Shown here: positions 14,732 to 21,749 of the stretch, piece by piece
Numbering within the stretch: the stretch's first letter is position 1
Layout: every line of letters begins with the position of its first letter
Source of the DNA: CAZHWT01 sp964536215
Lineage (GTDB): Bacteria > Patescibacteriota > CAZHWT01
Direction of reading: 5' to 3'
DNA: 21,945 bases
NCBI GenBank assembly: GCA_964536215.1
Contig: CAZHWT010000022.1
Location: forward strand, 1 to 21,945
Notes under the pieces: generated by a model
What the model saw: the letters and a program-made list of their open reading frames with translations, nothing else
The model's database searches: none
Told to the model about the DNA's origin: nothing
Program-made: the position numbers and the translations under genes

Positions 14732-14737
14732 TATAAT
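14732..14737 (+). promoter_or_regulatory. -10 box of the S23-type gene
   Basis: TATAAT stands 27 nt before ATG 14765, with only a poor -35 (TGTAGT at 14709-14714, 17-bp spacing). The site lies just outside the last 113-bp repeat. Confidence 0.45.
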
Positions 14738-14764
14738 CGGTGAAATTAGACGGTGATGCCGATT

Positions 14765-15130
14765 ATGACTGCAGAATATTTTCAATTTGAACAATTTCCG
14801 GTTTATGTTGCGGCTGAAGAGTTCTTAATTAATGTGAATCCAATTTTGCGCAATAAGCAATTAGATAGGACTTTACGCGATCAACTGAATCGGGCTTCGA
14901 TTAGTATTGTGCTAACTATTGCTGAGGGTGCTGGTAAATATACTAAGAATGATAAGAAGAACTTTTATGTTATTGCTCGAGGTTCGGTGCATGAGTGCGC
15001 GGCAATTTTGAGAATTTGTCGAGGGTTTGGCGTGATTAATGAGACCAGTTATAGACAGCTTCATTCGGATCTGATTGTTATTTCTAAAATGTTGTCAGGG
15101 TTGATTAATACTATGATGACTAAGAACTGA
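14765..15130 (+). CDS. Four-helix-bundle protein, S23/IVP family (121 aa)
   Basis: The protein matches the family first found inside intervening sequences of 23S rRNA genes and related to the Avd accessory protein of diversity-generating retroelements. Diagnostic stretches are FPVYVAAEEFL, QLNRASISIVLTIAEGAGKY and KNFYVIARGSVHECAAIL. The fold is four amphipathic helices that assemble as a pentamer and may bind nucleic acid; the cellular role is not established. GTG 14753 and ATG 14756 are alternatives, but GGTGAT (14752-14757) is a good match to the anti-Shine-Dalgarno 7 nt before ATG 14765, so that start is preferred. No rRNA, reverse transcriptase or template repeat is nearby. The DUF4173 gene follows after 10 bp. 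Confidence 0.87.
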   Translation: MTAEYFQFEQFPVYVAAEEFLINVNPILRNKQLDRTLRDQLNRASISIVLTIAEGAGKYTKNDKKNFYVIARGSVHECAAILRICRGFGVINETSYRQLHSDLIVISKMLSGLINTMMTKN

Positions 15131-15140
15131 GGAGGTTTTT

Positions 15141-16673
15141 ATGAGCCAGGTTTTGTCGGGTTTTTCAGATTTTTTATTAAACGAAGTTAGGCAGTCTCGA
15201 GCTATTTTAGCGGTTAGTCTTGGTATTGGGCTGTTGTTTTATTGGTGTTTTTGGAATCAAATGCCGGGGTTGTCCATAGGATACTTTTTTGTAGCAACGA
15301 CAGCCATGTGTTGGCTGTTATTGCGCTTGTCGGGACGGGAATGGCCAGTGTGGTTATGGATAGTAGTGGCGGTGATGGCGTTTTTGGTGGCTATGTTGAT
15401 TTGGCGGGCCAGTACGTTAATGGCCGTGCTTAATTTGTTTACGTTGTTTTGTTTGGGCATGGCGATGGTGCGGCTATTGCGAGAGCCGGTCTGGTGGATG
15501 CCGCTATCGTCGATTATGGATACGATTTTGTTACCATTCGCCTGGATTCGGCCGTTTTTTGCAGTGATGAGTCGGGCACTAAGTTCTGAACGGCACGTAT
15601 CAGCGGAAAGATCTGCAGCTGTGGTGCGTGGCGTTGTAGTAACTGTGCCAATCGTGTTGGTATTGCTACTTTTGTTTATCAAGAGCGATATGCTGTTGCA
15701 GACAGTGTTTGGAAATTTGTTTACCTGGACCTTGTCCGAGGAAACGATTATGAGCTGGGTAGTGATTGGCATAGTGGCGGTTTGGTTTGCTGGGGCGCTA
15801 TCCTTTATTATTCGCCAGGGCACGCTCCGGAGCGTGATGATGGAGGATAAGCGGTGGCTGGGACTGATTGAATCTCGAATTTTGCTTATTGGAGTCAATG
15901 CAGCCTTTGGTTTGTTTGTGCTGGCCCAGTTTGCCTACCTATTTGGCGGCGAAGCGTATTTGGACCATACTGCTGTTAGTTACGCTGACTATGCGCGACA
16001 AGGTTTTGGTGAGCTTGTTGCGGTGGCTATTGTGGCCGCCGGAGTATTAGGGCTGGCTAAGCCACATTTGTGGCAGAAGGAATCGGTACTGGTTCGTAAT
16101 CTTGGGTTACTGCTGGGTGGGCAAGTACTGATTGTGCTTGGATCAGCTATGAATCGGTTGTGGCTGTACGAGCAGGCGTATGGCTTTACTGTGGCGCGGT
16201 TAGTTGGTCAGACGTTTATGATTTGGTTGGCAGTGGTGTTTATGGTGTTGTTGGCTCAAATTTGGGGTAAACTTTCGGCTAAGCAGGTTGGGTCAATTGT
16301 GATTGGGCTGGTGGTGGCGACGGTAGTGGGATTAAACTTGCTTAATCCGGATGCTTTTATTGCCCGTCAGAATGTAGCCAGGTATAACGCAATTGGGAAA
16401 ATTGATTTGCGGTACTTGGGTAATCTGTCTGGTGATGCGGTGCCGGCGTTATTGCCACTACTTACTTCGACTGACGCTGATTTTAAGAATGCAGCCGCTC
16501 GAATGCTGAGCAATCATTTGCGGTCAGCCCAGTTTAGTTTGGCTAATAGTCAAGGTGACTGGCGGTCGTGGAATTGGGGTCGTTATCACGGTATGCAGTT
16601 GCTGGAGGATCGGGCGTCTGATTTGGAATATGATCGGACTGCTCCGGTAGTTGATCCGGTTTGGGAAGACTAA
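15141..16673 (+). CDS. DUF4173-type polytopic membrane protein (510 aa)
   Basis: The sequence has about eleven hydrophobic segments between residues 25 and 400, and then a soluble C-terminal tail of about 110 residues. The stretch DHTAVSYADYARQGFGELVA (about 274-293) and RLWLYEQAYG match the conserved core of DUF4173, a family of unknown function. The tail contains LPALLPLLTSTDADFKNAAAR-like helical sequence reminiscent of a single HEAT-type repeat, which is inference. GGAGG at 15131-15135 precedes ATG 15141 with short spacing. It probably forms an operon with the S23-type gene. The AT-only palindrome begins 12 bp after the stop. Long antisense frames over it are composition shadows. Confidence 0.8.
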   Translation: MSQVLSGFSDFLLNEVRQSRAILAVSLGIGLLFYWCFWNQMPGLSIGYFFVATTAMCWLLLRLSGREWPVWLWIVVAVMAFLVAMLIWRASTLMAVLNLFTLFCLGMAMVRLLREPVWWMPLSSIMDTILLPFAWIRPFFAVMSRALSSERHVSAERSAAVVRGVVVTVPIVLVLLLLFIKSDMLLQTVFGNLFTWTLSEETIMSWVVIGIVAVWFAGALSFIIRQGTLRSVMMEDKRWLGLIESRILLIGVNAAFGLFVLAQFAYLFGGEAYLDHTAVSYADYARQGFGELVAVAIVAAGVLGLAKPHLWQKESVLVRNLGLLLGGQVLIVLGSAMNRLWLYEQAYGFTVARLVGQTFMIWLAVVFMVLLAQIWGKLSAKQVGSIVIGLVVATVVGLNLLNPDAFIARQNVARYNAIGKIDLRYLGNLSGDAVPALLPLLTSTDADFKNAAARMLSNHLRSAQFSLANSQGDWRSWNWGRYHGMQLLEDRASDLEYDRTAPVVDPVWED

Positions 16674-16685
16674 GCTAGCAAATTT

Positions 16686-16719
16686 TATTATATAATACTT
16701 TTAAAAGTATTATATAATA
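16686..16719. repeat. Perfect 34-bp AT-rich palindrome
   Basis: The 17-bp arms are fully self-complementary with no loop (centre TTTTAAAA). Each arm contains TATTATATAA, a 10-mer that recurs twice in direct orientation at 16797-16806 and 16812-16821, directly ahead of the AbrB-like gene. It may act as an operator or as a bidirectional terminator of weak type. Confidence 0.85.
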
Positions 16720-16783
16720 CTATCGCATTATCTCTGTTATTTTTGATGAAGGTGGTGTTAAAAATTGACTAGGTTGGTTTTTA

Positions 16784-16821
16784 TTGACGCGAGGTCTATT
16801 ATATAAGTAATTATTATATAA
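16784..16821 (+). promoter_or_regulatory. Promoter and repeated 10-mer boxes before the AbrB-like gene
   Basis: TTGACG (16784-16789) is a fair -35. Two TATTATATAA boxes (16797-16806, 16812-16821) start 15 bp apart and cover the expected -10 region, ending at the ribosome-binding site AGGAGG (16821-16826). Confidence 0.45.
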
Positions 16822-16831
16822 GGAGGCTGCT

Positions 16832-17023
16832 ATGCCGCGACAAGCTAAAGCTAGCGAACAGGTACGTAAATTGGGTAAAACTGGGGCTCCGGAAAGTCCG
16901 TCATATTTTGTGACTTTGCCGAAGAGTTTTGTAAAAGAGTTGGGCTGGAAGGACGGGCAAAGACTGGTAGTACGGCAGATGCACGGACAGCCTAAGTTGA
17001 TTATTGAGGATTGGAAGGAATAG
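16832..17023 (+). CDS. AbrB/MazE-type swapped-hairpin DNA-binding protein (63 aa)
   Basis: The C-terminal 40 residues (SYFVTLPKSFVKELGWKDGQ, then RLVVRQMHGQPKLIIED) fit the AbrB/SpoVT/MazE swapped-hairpin fold, which dimerises and binds DNA. The basic N-terminal 20 residues are extra. In this family a stand-alone protein may be a transition regulator, or an antitoxin if a toxin gene follows; none follows here. AGGAGG lies 5 nt before ATG 16832. Four copies of TATTATATAA upstream suggest that it controls its own promoter and perhaps the end of the DUF4173 transcript. The region after the stop is repeat sequence. Confidence 0.78.
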   Translation: MPRQAKASEQVRKLGKTGAPESPSYFVTLPKSFVKELGWKDGQRLVVRQMHGQPKLIIEDWKE

Positions 17024-17069
17024 ATGCTAATTTCGGATACGAATGATGCGAATTACGAATAAGTAACAT

Positions 17070-17341
17070 CCGAATGGAGCCTGTCAGCCTCTGGCTGAAA
17101 TGGCAATGCGAATGCTACGAATATGCGAATATACGAATTGGGTAACAGCCGAATTACGAATGTATATGCGAATCCACGAAATACGAATACTACGAATGAA
17201 CTGGGGGCATTATGCCAATACACCCAATATACCCAATACACCCAATACACCATTCCCCCCGGACCCCTAGGATCCCAAGGATACCTAGGTGAGTGGTAAG
17301 TAGTGAGTGGTGGGTAGTTATGCGAATAAACGAATAACGAA
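17070..17341 (+). repeat. ~270-bp composite repeat, copy 1
   Basis: This stretch aligns from end to end with 20990-21262 in the same orientation, at roughly 85% identity by eye. It contains the TCAGCC-tct-GGCTGA hairpin (17084-17098), many (T/A)(A/G)CGAAT units, CCCAATACA tandem units, a CCTAGG-bounded block and a GTGAGTGG tract. The whole gap 17024-17458 has no supported gene. Confidence 0.8.
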
Positions 17342-17458
17342 TAGACGAATGTACGCGCGTATGAGATTTTCGATGTACGATTTGCCTGACACTCAGTCGG
17401 TCGGGCTATGCTGTTGATTGGCGGACAAATGAACTAGTCGCATAATTCGACCTGAGCC

Positions 17459-18322
17459 TCACCGTAGGCGGATTTGAGCTAATTTGTTTAGTTGAGCAAG
17501 TTTATTGCGGTCTGACTTTTCAGCAGCTGCAGTTAGTTGGTCAGCGATATATAGCGATAATAAGGCAGCCTCCTGCTGGCGAGAGTAGGGAATTCTGAAT
17601 TGATTGACCAAAAGCGTTTGGATGGCTTGGGTATTTAATGATTTGTCGTCCTGCCAGAATAGAGCGTTTTGTAGCTCCAACTCGATGGGGCCTTCCATGC
17701 AGTGTTCGACATCAATCAACATCATGCGGGGATAGCCGTTAGTAGTAGAAACGAGAATATTGTCCAAGTGGATATCTCGGTGCAGTAAGGTTAGCTTGCA
17801 ATGGGTTGATTGGGTGGCGAAGATGGCCACTTGTTTGGCGAGCTTCCGTAAAACGTTGTGATCTACGGTGGCTTTGAGCAGATTAAATGATTGATCAAGT
17901 CGAGCCGCAATAGCTGTAGTGCGGCTTGACCAACTTATGAATGGGAAAAAAGTCAGATTATCTGACCGTTGCTGGTACTTCCAATAAATTTTGGCCATAA
18001 AAGTGGCCACGAAGGCCTCGACCTGAGACTGACTAATCAGGCCGCAGGCGATAGCCTGGCTGGCAGTGCTGGCTTGAGGCAAGCTCTCCGAGACAAGAAA
18101 ATCTGCACCTCGGGTTATCAGGTGCGGGACAGCGCGACTCAGTCGGCCAAACAGGTAGAGGCCGACTGCTTCGCGCTCAATGGCGGCCAGGTCGCGGCTT
18201 TGCTTAACTAAGTATCGGTCATTGACCTGAGCGACGGTGTGGTAACCAGTGGTTAGGTCTTGGATCTGGCTGATGGGCTCGTTGGCTAACAGCCGAATAG
18301 TGCTGGGGTCAAGATTGGCCAT
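17459..18322 (-). CDS. APH/choline-kinase-fold phosphotransferase (287 aa)
   Basis: The protein-kinase-like fold of aminoglycoside and small-molecule phosphotransferases is indicated by YLVKQS (K40), E50, the catalytic loop LLHRDIHLDN (179-188) and the metal-binding LIDVEH (202-207), where the family usually has IDxE/D. It would transfer phosphate from ATP to a small hydroxyl compound; whether it gives drug resistance cannot be told, and many such enzymes are metabolic. ATG 18322 overlaps the PIG-L gene by 14 nt and has AGGAGG 3 nt upstream, within that gene. A TTG at 18337 would add five residues and is less likely. It is the last gene of the three-gene unit between the composite repeats. 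Confidence 0.82.
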   Translation of the reverse strand: MANLDPSTIRLLANEPISQIQDLTTGYHTVAQVNDRYLVKQSRDLAAIEREAVGLYLFGRLSRAVPHLITRGADFLVSESLPQASTASQAIACGLISQSQVEAFVATFMAKIYWKYQQRSDNLTFFPFISWSSRTTAIAARLDQSFNLLKATVDHNVLRKLAKQVAIFATQSTHCKLTLLHRDIHLDNILVSTTNGYPRMMLIDVEHCMEGPIELELQNALFWQDDKSLNTQAIQTLLVNQFRIPYSRQQEAALLSLYIADQLTAAAEKSDRNKLAQLNKLAQIRLR

Positions 18323-19013
18323 GTTCCTCCTGGTCAAATAAGACTATGGGTGAGGTGGGGTCGGTGGCAAAGGCTTCGGCCATCATGCTGCCCGGACGGC
18401 GTAAGTGATAGCCACGCACACCCATTAGCCCCTCTTCAAAGTTGAGAGCTTTAGGCTGAGCCTGTGATTCGTAGATGCGGTAGAGTTCCATTTTGCGGGC
18501 GACAAATTCTGTCACATCGACCAGTATATTGGGCTGGATGGGTAGCATACCTTCACAAGCCAGTACTATTGGTGTTCTCCAAGCGGCACCTCTTTCGGGT
18601 TGTACGCCAGAAGCAGCCCACTTAAATGCTTCTGAAGCCAGCTGGTTGGCGGCACGGTGGTCTGGGTGCCAGTCAAACGAGTTGTGCATAAGGCCGACAG
18701 TCGGCTTGATCTGGCGGATGAGGCCGGCGATGTCGAGCATGAGTTCTTTGCTGTAGGTTAGACCTAGGTCGGGCTGTTGGAGTTGGAATACCTGCTTGGT
18801 ACCAAGAAACTTTGACGCGGCACTAAACTCGGTCTGGCGAAGTTTGGCGATGTCATATGTTTCTGTAGGCATGCGGAAGTCCCGCCCCTCATTGGAGGCG
18901 GTAAGGATAATTTCAAAAATTGTGTATCCCTGGGCTTGCAGTTTCATGGCTGTGCCAGCGCAGGCGATGTGATCATCGGCGTGGGCCGATATAATGACAA
19001 GAGCTTGATTCAT
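18309..19013 (-). CDS. PIG-L/LmbE-type deacetylase (234 aa)
   Basis: PIG-L enzymes are zinc-dependent amide hydrolases, typically removing acetyl from N-acetylglucosamine conjugates (MshB, BshB, PIG-L). The zinc motif is AHADDH (10-15) in place of the usual AHPDDE, so H11 and D14 remain while the fifth position carries His. The second motif, WHPDHR (115-120), supplies the third ligand. LTASNEGRD (37-45) and PDLGL are family features. Length is typical. AAGGAAC lies about 8 nt before ATG 19013. It is 86 bp downstream of the 505-aa gene, with a strong hairpin in between, and overlaps the kinase gene by 14 nt. The shared unit suggests sugar-conjugate chemistry, which is inference. Confidence 0.9.
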   Translation of the reverse strand: MNQALVIISAHADDHIACAGTAMKLQAQGYTIFEIILTASNEGRDFRMPTETYDIAKLRQTEFSAASKFLGTKQVFQLQQPDLGLTYSKELMLDIAGLIRQIKPTVGLMHNSFDWHPDHRAANQLASEAFKWAASGVQPERGAAWRTPIVLACEGMLPIQPNILVDVTEFVARKMELYRIYESQAQPKALNFEEGLMGVRGYHLRRPGSMMAEAFATDPTSPIVLFDQEEHGQS

Positions 19014-19047
19014 AAGGTTGTTCCTTTTTAATAGTCATCTTGGTTGG

Positions 19048-19083
19048 GCTGGGGCATTGTGGTCATGGACCGAATGCCCCAGC
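19048..19083 (-). promoter_or_regulatory. Strong intra-operon hairpin
   Basis: GCTGGGGCATT (19048-19058) and AATGCCCCAGC (19073-19083) pair perfectly, and GGTC/GACC inside the loop extends the stem with an ATG triloop. There is no T-run on the minus strand. It lies between the 505-aa gene and the PIG-L gene and could set mRNA stability or reduce downstream expression. Confidence 0.6.
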
Positions 19084-19099
19084 TTGGTAGTGTCAGATT

Positions 19100-20617
19100 T
19101 TAGGTAATCTGCACTTCTAAACCATTCAAGTCGACGCTGACCCTTATCTCTCGGCCGACCCGATCGGCGGCAAGTGGTACGTCCAACAAGGCCCAGATTT
19201 GACGAGCCAACCGCTTAGCCTGGGATGGTTCCCAGCGTTGCAAGAGCTCGAGCATAACCCAGGGGTCGATGGATGCGTCAGGATTTTGGCCGGTGGCGTG
19301 GAGACGGAATAATCCGACAGGCAACAGGTGTAATCCTGATTGAGGATTTTCGAGGAATGGCTTGGCCAATCGATGAACATCTCCTTTGCTACCGTCTTTG
19401 ACTAGTTGAAGCACTCCGCCGCCTAAGCCAAGACTGTAACCCAGGTGGTAGATAGGATACCCCGCTAACCAATATCCCTGTTGGTGGGCTTGGGCGATGG
19501 TGGTTTGAGGCATACTGAATTGGTTGCGGCTTTTAATGAGTGTTTCGCCGCCAACCCGGACCGCGGTGCCTCCTCCCCAATCGGTTATTAGCGAGTCCGT
19601 ATCGAGTCTTTCATCGCCCCAATCGTAGTTAAGCAGCCCGACTTGGTGCTTGGCCTTTCCCTCGATGATATTGGCGTAGGCCGGCACTGCGCTATGCCAG
19701 GCTGGCAGCTGCTGAAAGAGTGTCTCCAGAGGAATGATTTGGTAGGGGACGGTTGCTCCTATCAAGGCTAGCCATTGGTCAGCCAAAAGGCTCATGGCTT
19801 GTCGGTACCAGCCAGCGACAGTCTGATTGATGGCGGCTTGCTCGGCTTGGTTAGCAATGCTCAACCCGGCGGCAGCGAAGGCTGTTTGAACTCGATCTGG
19901 GTTCATGATCTGGGTAAGCTTGCCCTTTGGGTTGAGGCCGAGATCGGCGACATTGAGAGTAGTATTAAGCATCGCCAGGCTGGGAGTGAGAACGCGCCGG
20001 GCAAAGTTTTCGACAATGTGGGCCGATTGGTATTGGTCAAAGACCACAGGCAGGTCGAATAGCGCGCCGGCCTTTAGGGCCGCTAACAGCTCAAAGACGT
20101 TGGCAGCATCAGAGGTGCCATAGGTGGCAACAGGCTGGTTAAAGCCTGAAGCGGCAGTGAAGAAGTCGTTGGGCGGCAGATTGGCTGGAAAGTCCGCGGG
20201 TTGGCTGACGATCCGACCGGTGTAGTCCAGCTCTCCGTAGCAGATGGCGCCACCGCGACCGCGCTGCTTTTTGGTGGCTATCCACAGTTGGCTTTCAGTG
20301 GTTAAGGCGCCTTGGATATCAGTTAAGCGTTTGAGTAGTTTGGGGTGTGACGGACAGACGTGAAGATGGACATAGGTGGTCGGTTGAGGGCGGTTGAAAG
20401 TCAACTGGGCCGGCCAGTCCGACTTTTGCTTGATGGAGTATCCGGCTTTGCCAACGGATTGCTGGTCAGCGCTTGAGACGATGACGGGCCTGCGACCACC
20501 CCCAGGTTTGAAGTACTCAATGTATTCGTCGCCTGGTAGGCTTGTTGGGCTGGCTTGCAGCTGATGCTGGATGAAGTTCTGAGCATCGATGTCTTGTTTG
20601 TGCGCATACAGTTTCAT
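19100..20617 (-). CDS. Unrecognised 505-aa protein
   Basis: I do not recognise a family. It is soluble in appearance, with no signal peptide or membrane segment. Notable patches are YFKPGGGRRPVIVSS (35-49), HLHVCPSHP (84-92), KKQRGRGGAICYG (116-128), a Tyr/Gly-rich stretch YWLAGYPIYHLGYSLGLGGG (382-401) and TDWGGGTAVRVGGETLIKSR (345-364). Gly-rich and Arg/Lys-rich turns could bind a nucleotide or phosphate, but no standard motif fits. AAAGGAGAA sits 4 nt before ATG 20617. It is the first gene of the unit with PIG-L and the APH-fold kinase, so it may supply or modify their substrate. Its leader carries hairpins and an upstream minus-strand terminator. Overlapping frames in other phases are shadows. 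Confidence 0.85.
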   Translation of the reverse strand: MKLYAHKQDIDAQNFIQHQLQASPTSLPGDEYIEYFKPGGGRRPVIVSSADQQSVGKAGYSIKQKSDWPAQLTFNRPQPTTYVHLHVCPSHPKLLKRLTDIQGALTTESQLWIATKKQRGRGGAICYGELDYTGRIVSQPADFPANLPPNDFFTAASGFNQPVATYGTSDAANVFELLAALKAGALFDLPVVFDQYQSAHIVENFARRVLTPSLAMLNTTLNVADLGLNPKGKLTQIMNPDRVQTAFAAAGLSIANQAEQAAINQTVAGWYRQAMSLLADQWLALIGATVPYQIIPLETLFQQLPAWHSAVPAYANIIEGKAKHQVGLLNYDWGDERLDTDSLITDWGGGTAVRVGGETLIKSRNQFSMPQTTIAQAHQQGYWLAGYPIYHLGYSLGLGGGVLQLVKDGSKGDVHRLAKPFLENPQSGLHLLPVGLFRLHATGQNPDASIDPWVMLELLQRWEPSQAKRLARQIWALLDVPLAADRVGREIRVSVDLNGLEVQIT

Positions 20618-20647
20618 GATCTTCTCCTTTTTGTATCTGCACAGATT

Positions 20648-20711
20648 CTGACTATGAGGAGTCAGCCGACTTGAATGGCCGGGAAAAATATCGTGAACGG
20701 TACTTTTCCCG
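20648..20711 (-). promoter_or_regulatory. Leader hairpins of the 505-aa gene
   Basis: CTGACT/AGTCAG (20648-20653 with 20660-20665) and CGGGAAAA/TTTTCCCG (20680-20687 with 20704-20711) are two perfect inverted repeats in the 5' region. No T-box sequence or known riboswitch core is recognised, and no clear promoter was found between these and the terminator. Confidence 0.4.
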
Positions 20712-20749
20712 ACAGATGTTTGGTTGTGAAAGTGCGTCTGACAACAAAA

Positions 20750-20786
20750 ATGAACAACAAAAAACCCTCCAGTTTGGGGAGGGTTT
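20750..20786 (-). terminator. Rho-independent terminator on the minus strand
   Basis: The perfect 9-bp stem AAACCCTCC/GGAGGGTTT (20762-20770 with 20778-20786) and a 7-nt loop are followed on the minus strand by TTTTTTGTTGTT. It stands about 140 bp upstream of the 505-aa start. It either insulates that unit from upstream transcription or acts as a leader attenuator. Confidence 0.8.
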
Positions 20787-20989
20787 GAAAAAAGATGTCT
20801 ACTTATTGTGCAGCTTTACCTGGTAGTTATCCTGTCCAAATCCATCCCACGATATGTTCCACGAAAATGCCACTTCGTGGTTGGAGCGTTGGTATAGAAT
20901 TTGGCGCAGAATGTCTGTTTCATGATTAGCTGTTACTTGTACTACATGGCGTGGGGGTATGTCAAGAGCGAGTTACGAATTGGGTACCA

Positions 20990-21262
20990 GCCGAATGGAG
21001 CCTGTCAGCCTCTGGCTGAAATGGTAATGCGGGCGAATGCTACGAATATGCGAATATGCGAATTGGGTAACAGCCGAATTACGAATGTATATGCGAATCC
21101 ACCAAACACGAATGCTACGAATGAACTGAGCCACTATTACCAATATGCCTAATATACCCAATATGCCCAATACACCATTTTCCCATGACCCCTAGGACCC
21201 CAAGGACCCCTAGGTGAGTGGTAAGTAGTGAGTGGTGAGTGGTAGTTATGCGAATAACGAAT
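20990..21262 (+). repeat. ~270-bp composite repeat, copy 2
   Basis: Directly repeats 17070-17341 in the same order: CCGAATGGAGCCTG, the hairpin (21005-21019), CGAAT units, CCCAATA tandem units, the CCTAGG block and the GTGAGTGG tract. The gap 20787-21354 otherwise holds only a 7-bp hairpin (CCACGAA/TTCGTGG, 20859-20880) and no supported gene. Confidence 0.8.
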
Positions 21263-21302
21263 AACCAAGTAACTAATAACTACGCGAGTGGAAAGACTAA
21301 AA

Positions 21303-21317
21303 TCCGCCAGAGGCGGA
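21303..21317. repeat. Hairpin repeat, reverse-oriented copy
   Basis: TCCGCC-aga-GGCGGA, the reverse complement of the copy at 14028-14042, including part of the flanking ACA(A)GCC. Confidence 0.6.
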
Positions 21318-21354
21318 CAAGCCTTGAACCTAGAACCTAACGTCTAAAACCTAT

Positions 21355-21651
21355 TTACAAGGTTGGTAGGTGGAGGGCGGTTCGCCAGGCGGCGATGAAA
21401 GGGATGTCGGAGATGAGGAGGGTGGCTATACTCAAGATAACCAGGCAGACTATGGTGATCCAGCCGATTTTTTTGAGGTCTTGGGCGACGTAGGCGTAGC
21501 TGGCATCGCTGGTTGATTGGTGAGTGGTGAGTGGTGAGTGGTGAGACTGAGATGAATTAGGTGTGATGTCAGTTTGGGTTTTTTGGGCCCGGGCGCTGGC
21601 TTGGATTTTTTGCTGGCGGGTTTTGCGGTTGAGGGTTGATTGGTAGGACAT
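21355..21651 (-). CDS. Small membrane protein with one C-terminal helix (98 aa)
   Basis: The first 25 residues are basic (RKTRQQKIQASARAQK), residues 30-50 are Ser/Thr/His-rich, and residues 62-80 (IGWITIVCLVILSIATLLI) form one membrane helix. The block DASYAYVAQDLKKI before the helix looks conserved-type sequence. No family is recognised. Residues 36-46 are encoded by four TGGTGAG units (read on the plus strand), the same heptamer found in the composite repeat, so a repeat has entered or grown in the gene. ATG 21651 has no Shine-Dalgarno, but an extended -10 lies 34 nt upstream. It is the only gene in the right-hand repeat region. Confidence 0.65.
   Translation of the reverse strand: MSYQSTLNRKTRQQKIQASARAQKTQTDITPNSSQSHHSPLTTHQSTSDASYAYVAQDLKKIGWITIVCLVILSIATLLISDIPFIAAWRTALHLPTL
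21518..21545. repeat. Four TGGTGAG units inside the small membrane gene
   Basis: TGGTGAG repeats four times without change. The unit is 7 bp, so adding or losing one copy would shift the reading frame ahead of the membrane helix. Confidence 0.85.
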
Positions 21652-21684
21652 GGTAGGTTTAGTTTTAGGTCTAATAGTTTTGGT

Positions 21685-21693
21685 ATTGTAGCA
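21685..21693 (-). promoter_or_regulatory. Extended -10 of the small membrane protein gene
   Basis: On the minus strand TGC directly precedes TACAAT (21690-21685). The -35 region is poor. The leader would be about 27 nt. Confidence 0.45.
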
Positions 21694-21714
21694 TATTCGT
21701 GCGAGGGTCGAGGA

Positions 21715-21742
21715 ATAAATCCAGATTTAAATCTGGATTTAT
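21715..21742. repeat. Perfect 28-bp palindrome
   Basis: Arms ATAAATCCAGATTT and AAATCTGGATTTAT are fully complementary without a loop. It lies upstream of the small membrane gene's promoter and directly before a heptamer array. Confidence 0.8.
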
Positions 21743-21749
21743 GGTAAAT

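Noticed and set aside
14765..15130. Avd protein of a diversity-generating retroelement
   Set aside because: The fold family is shared, but there is no reverse transcriptase, template repeat or variable repeat in the window.
15257..15898. A 213-aa open frame antisense to the DUF4173 gene
   Set aside because: It is opposite clearly coding membrane-protein sequence, with Ile/Thr/Asn-rich composition typical of an antisense shadow.
16832..17023. Antitoxin of a toxin-antitoxin pair
   Set aside because: No toxin-like frame follows or precedes within the operon distance; the next sequence is intergenic repeat.
20901..21170. Short frames on both strands in composite repeat copy 2
   Set aside because: They translate repeat units (CGAAT, CCCAATA tracts); the matching copy 1 region has a similar repeat-derived frame at 17053-17253.
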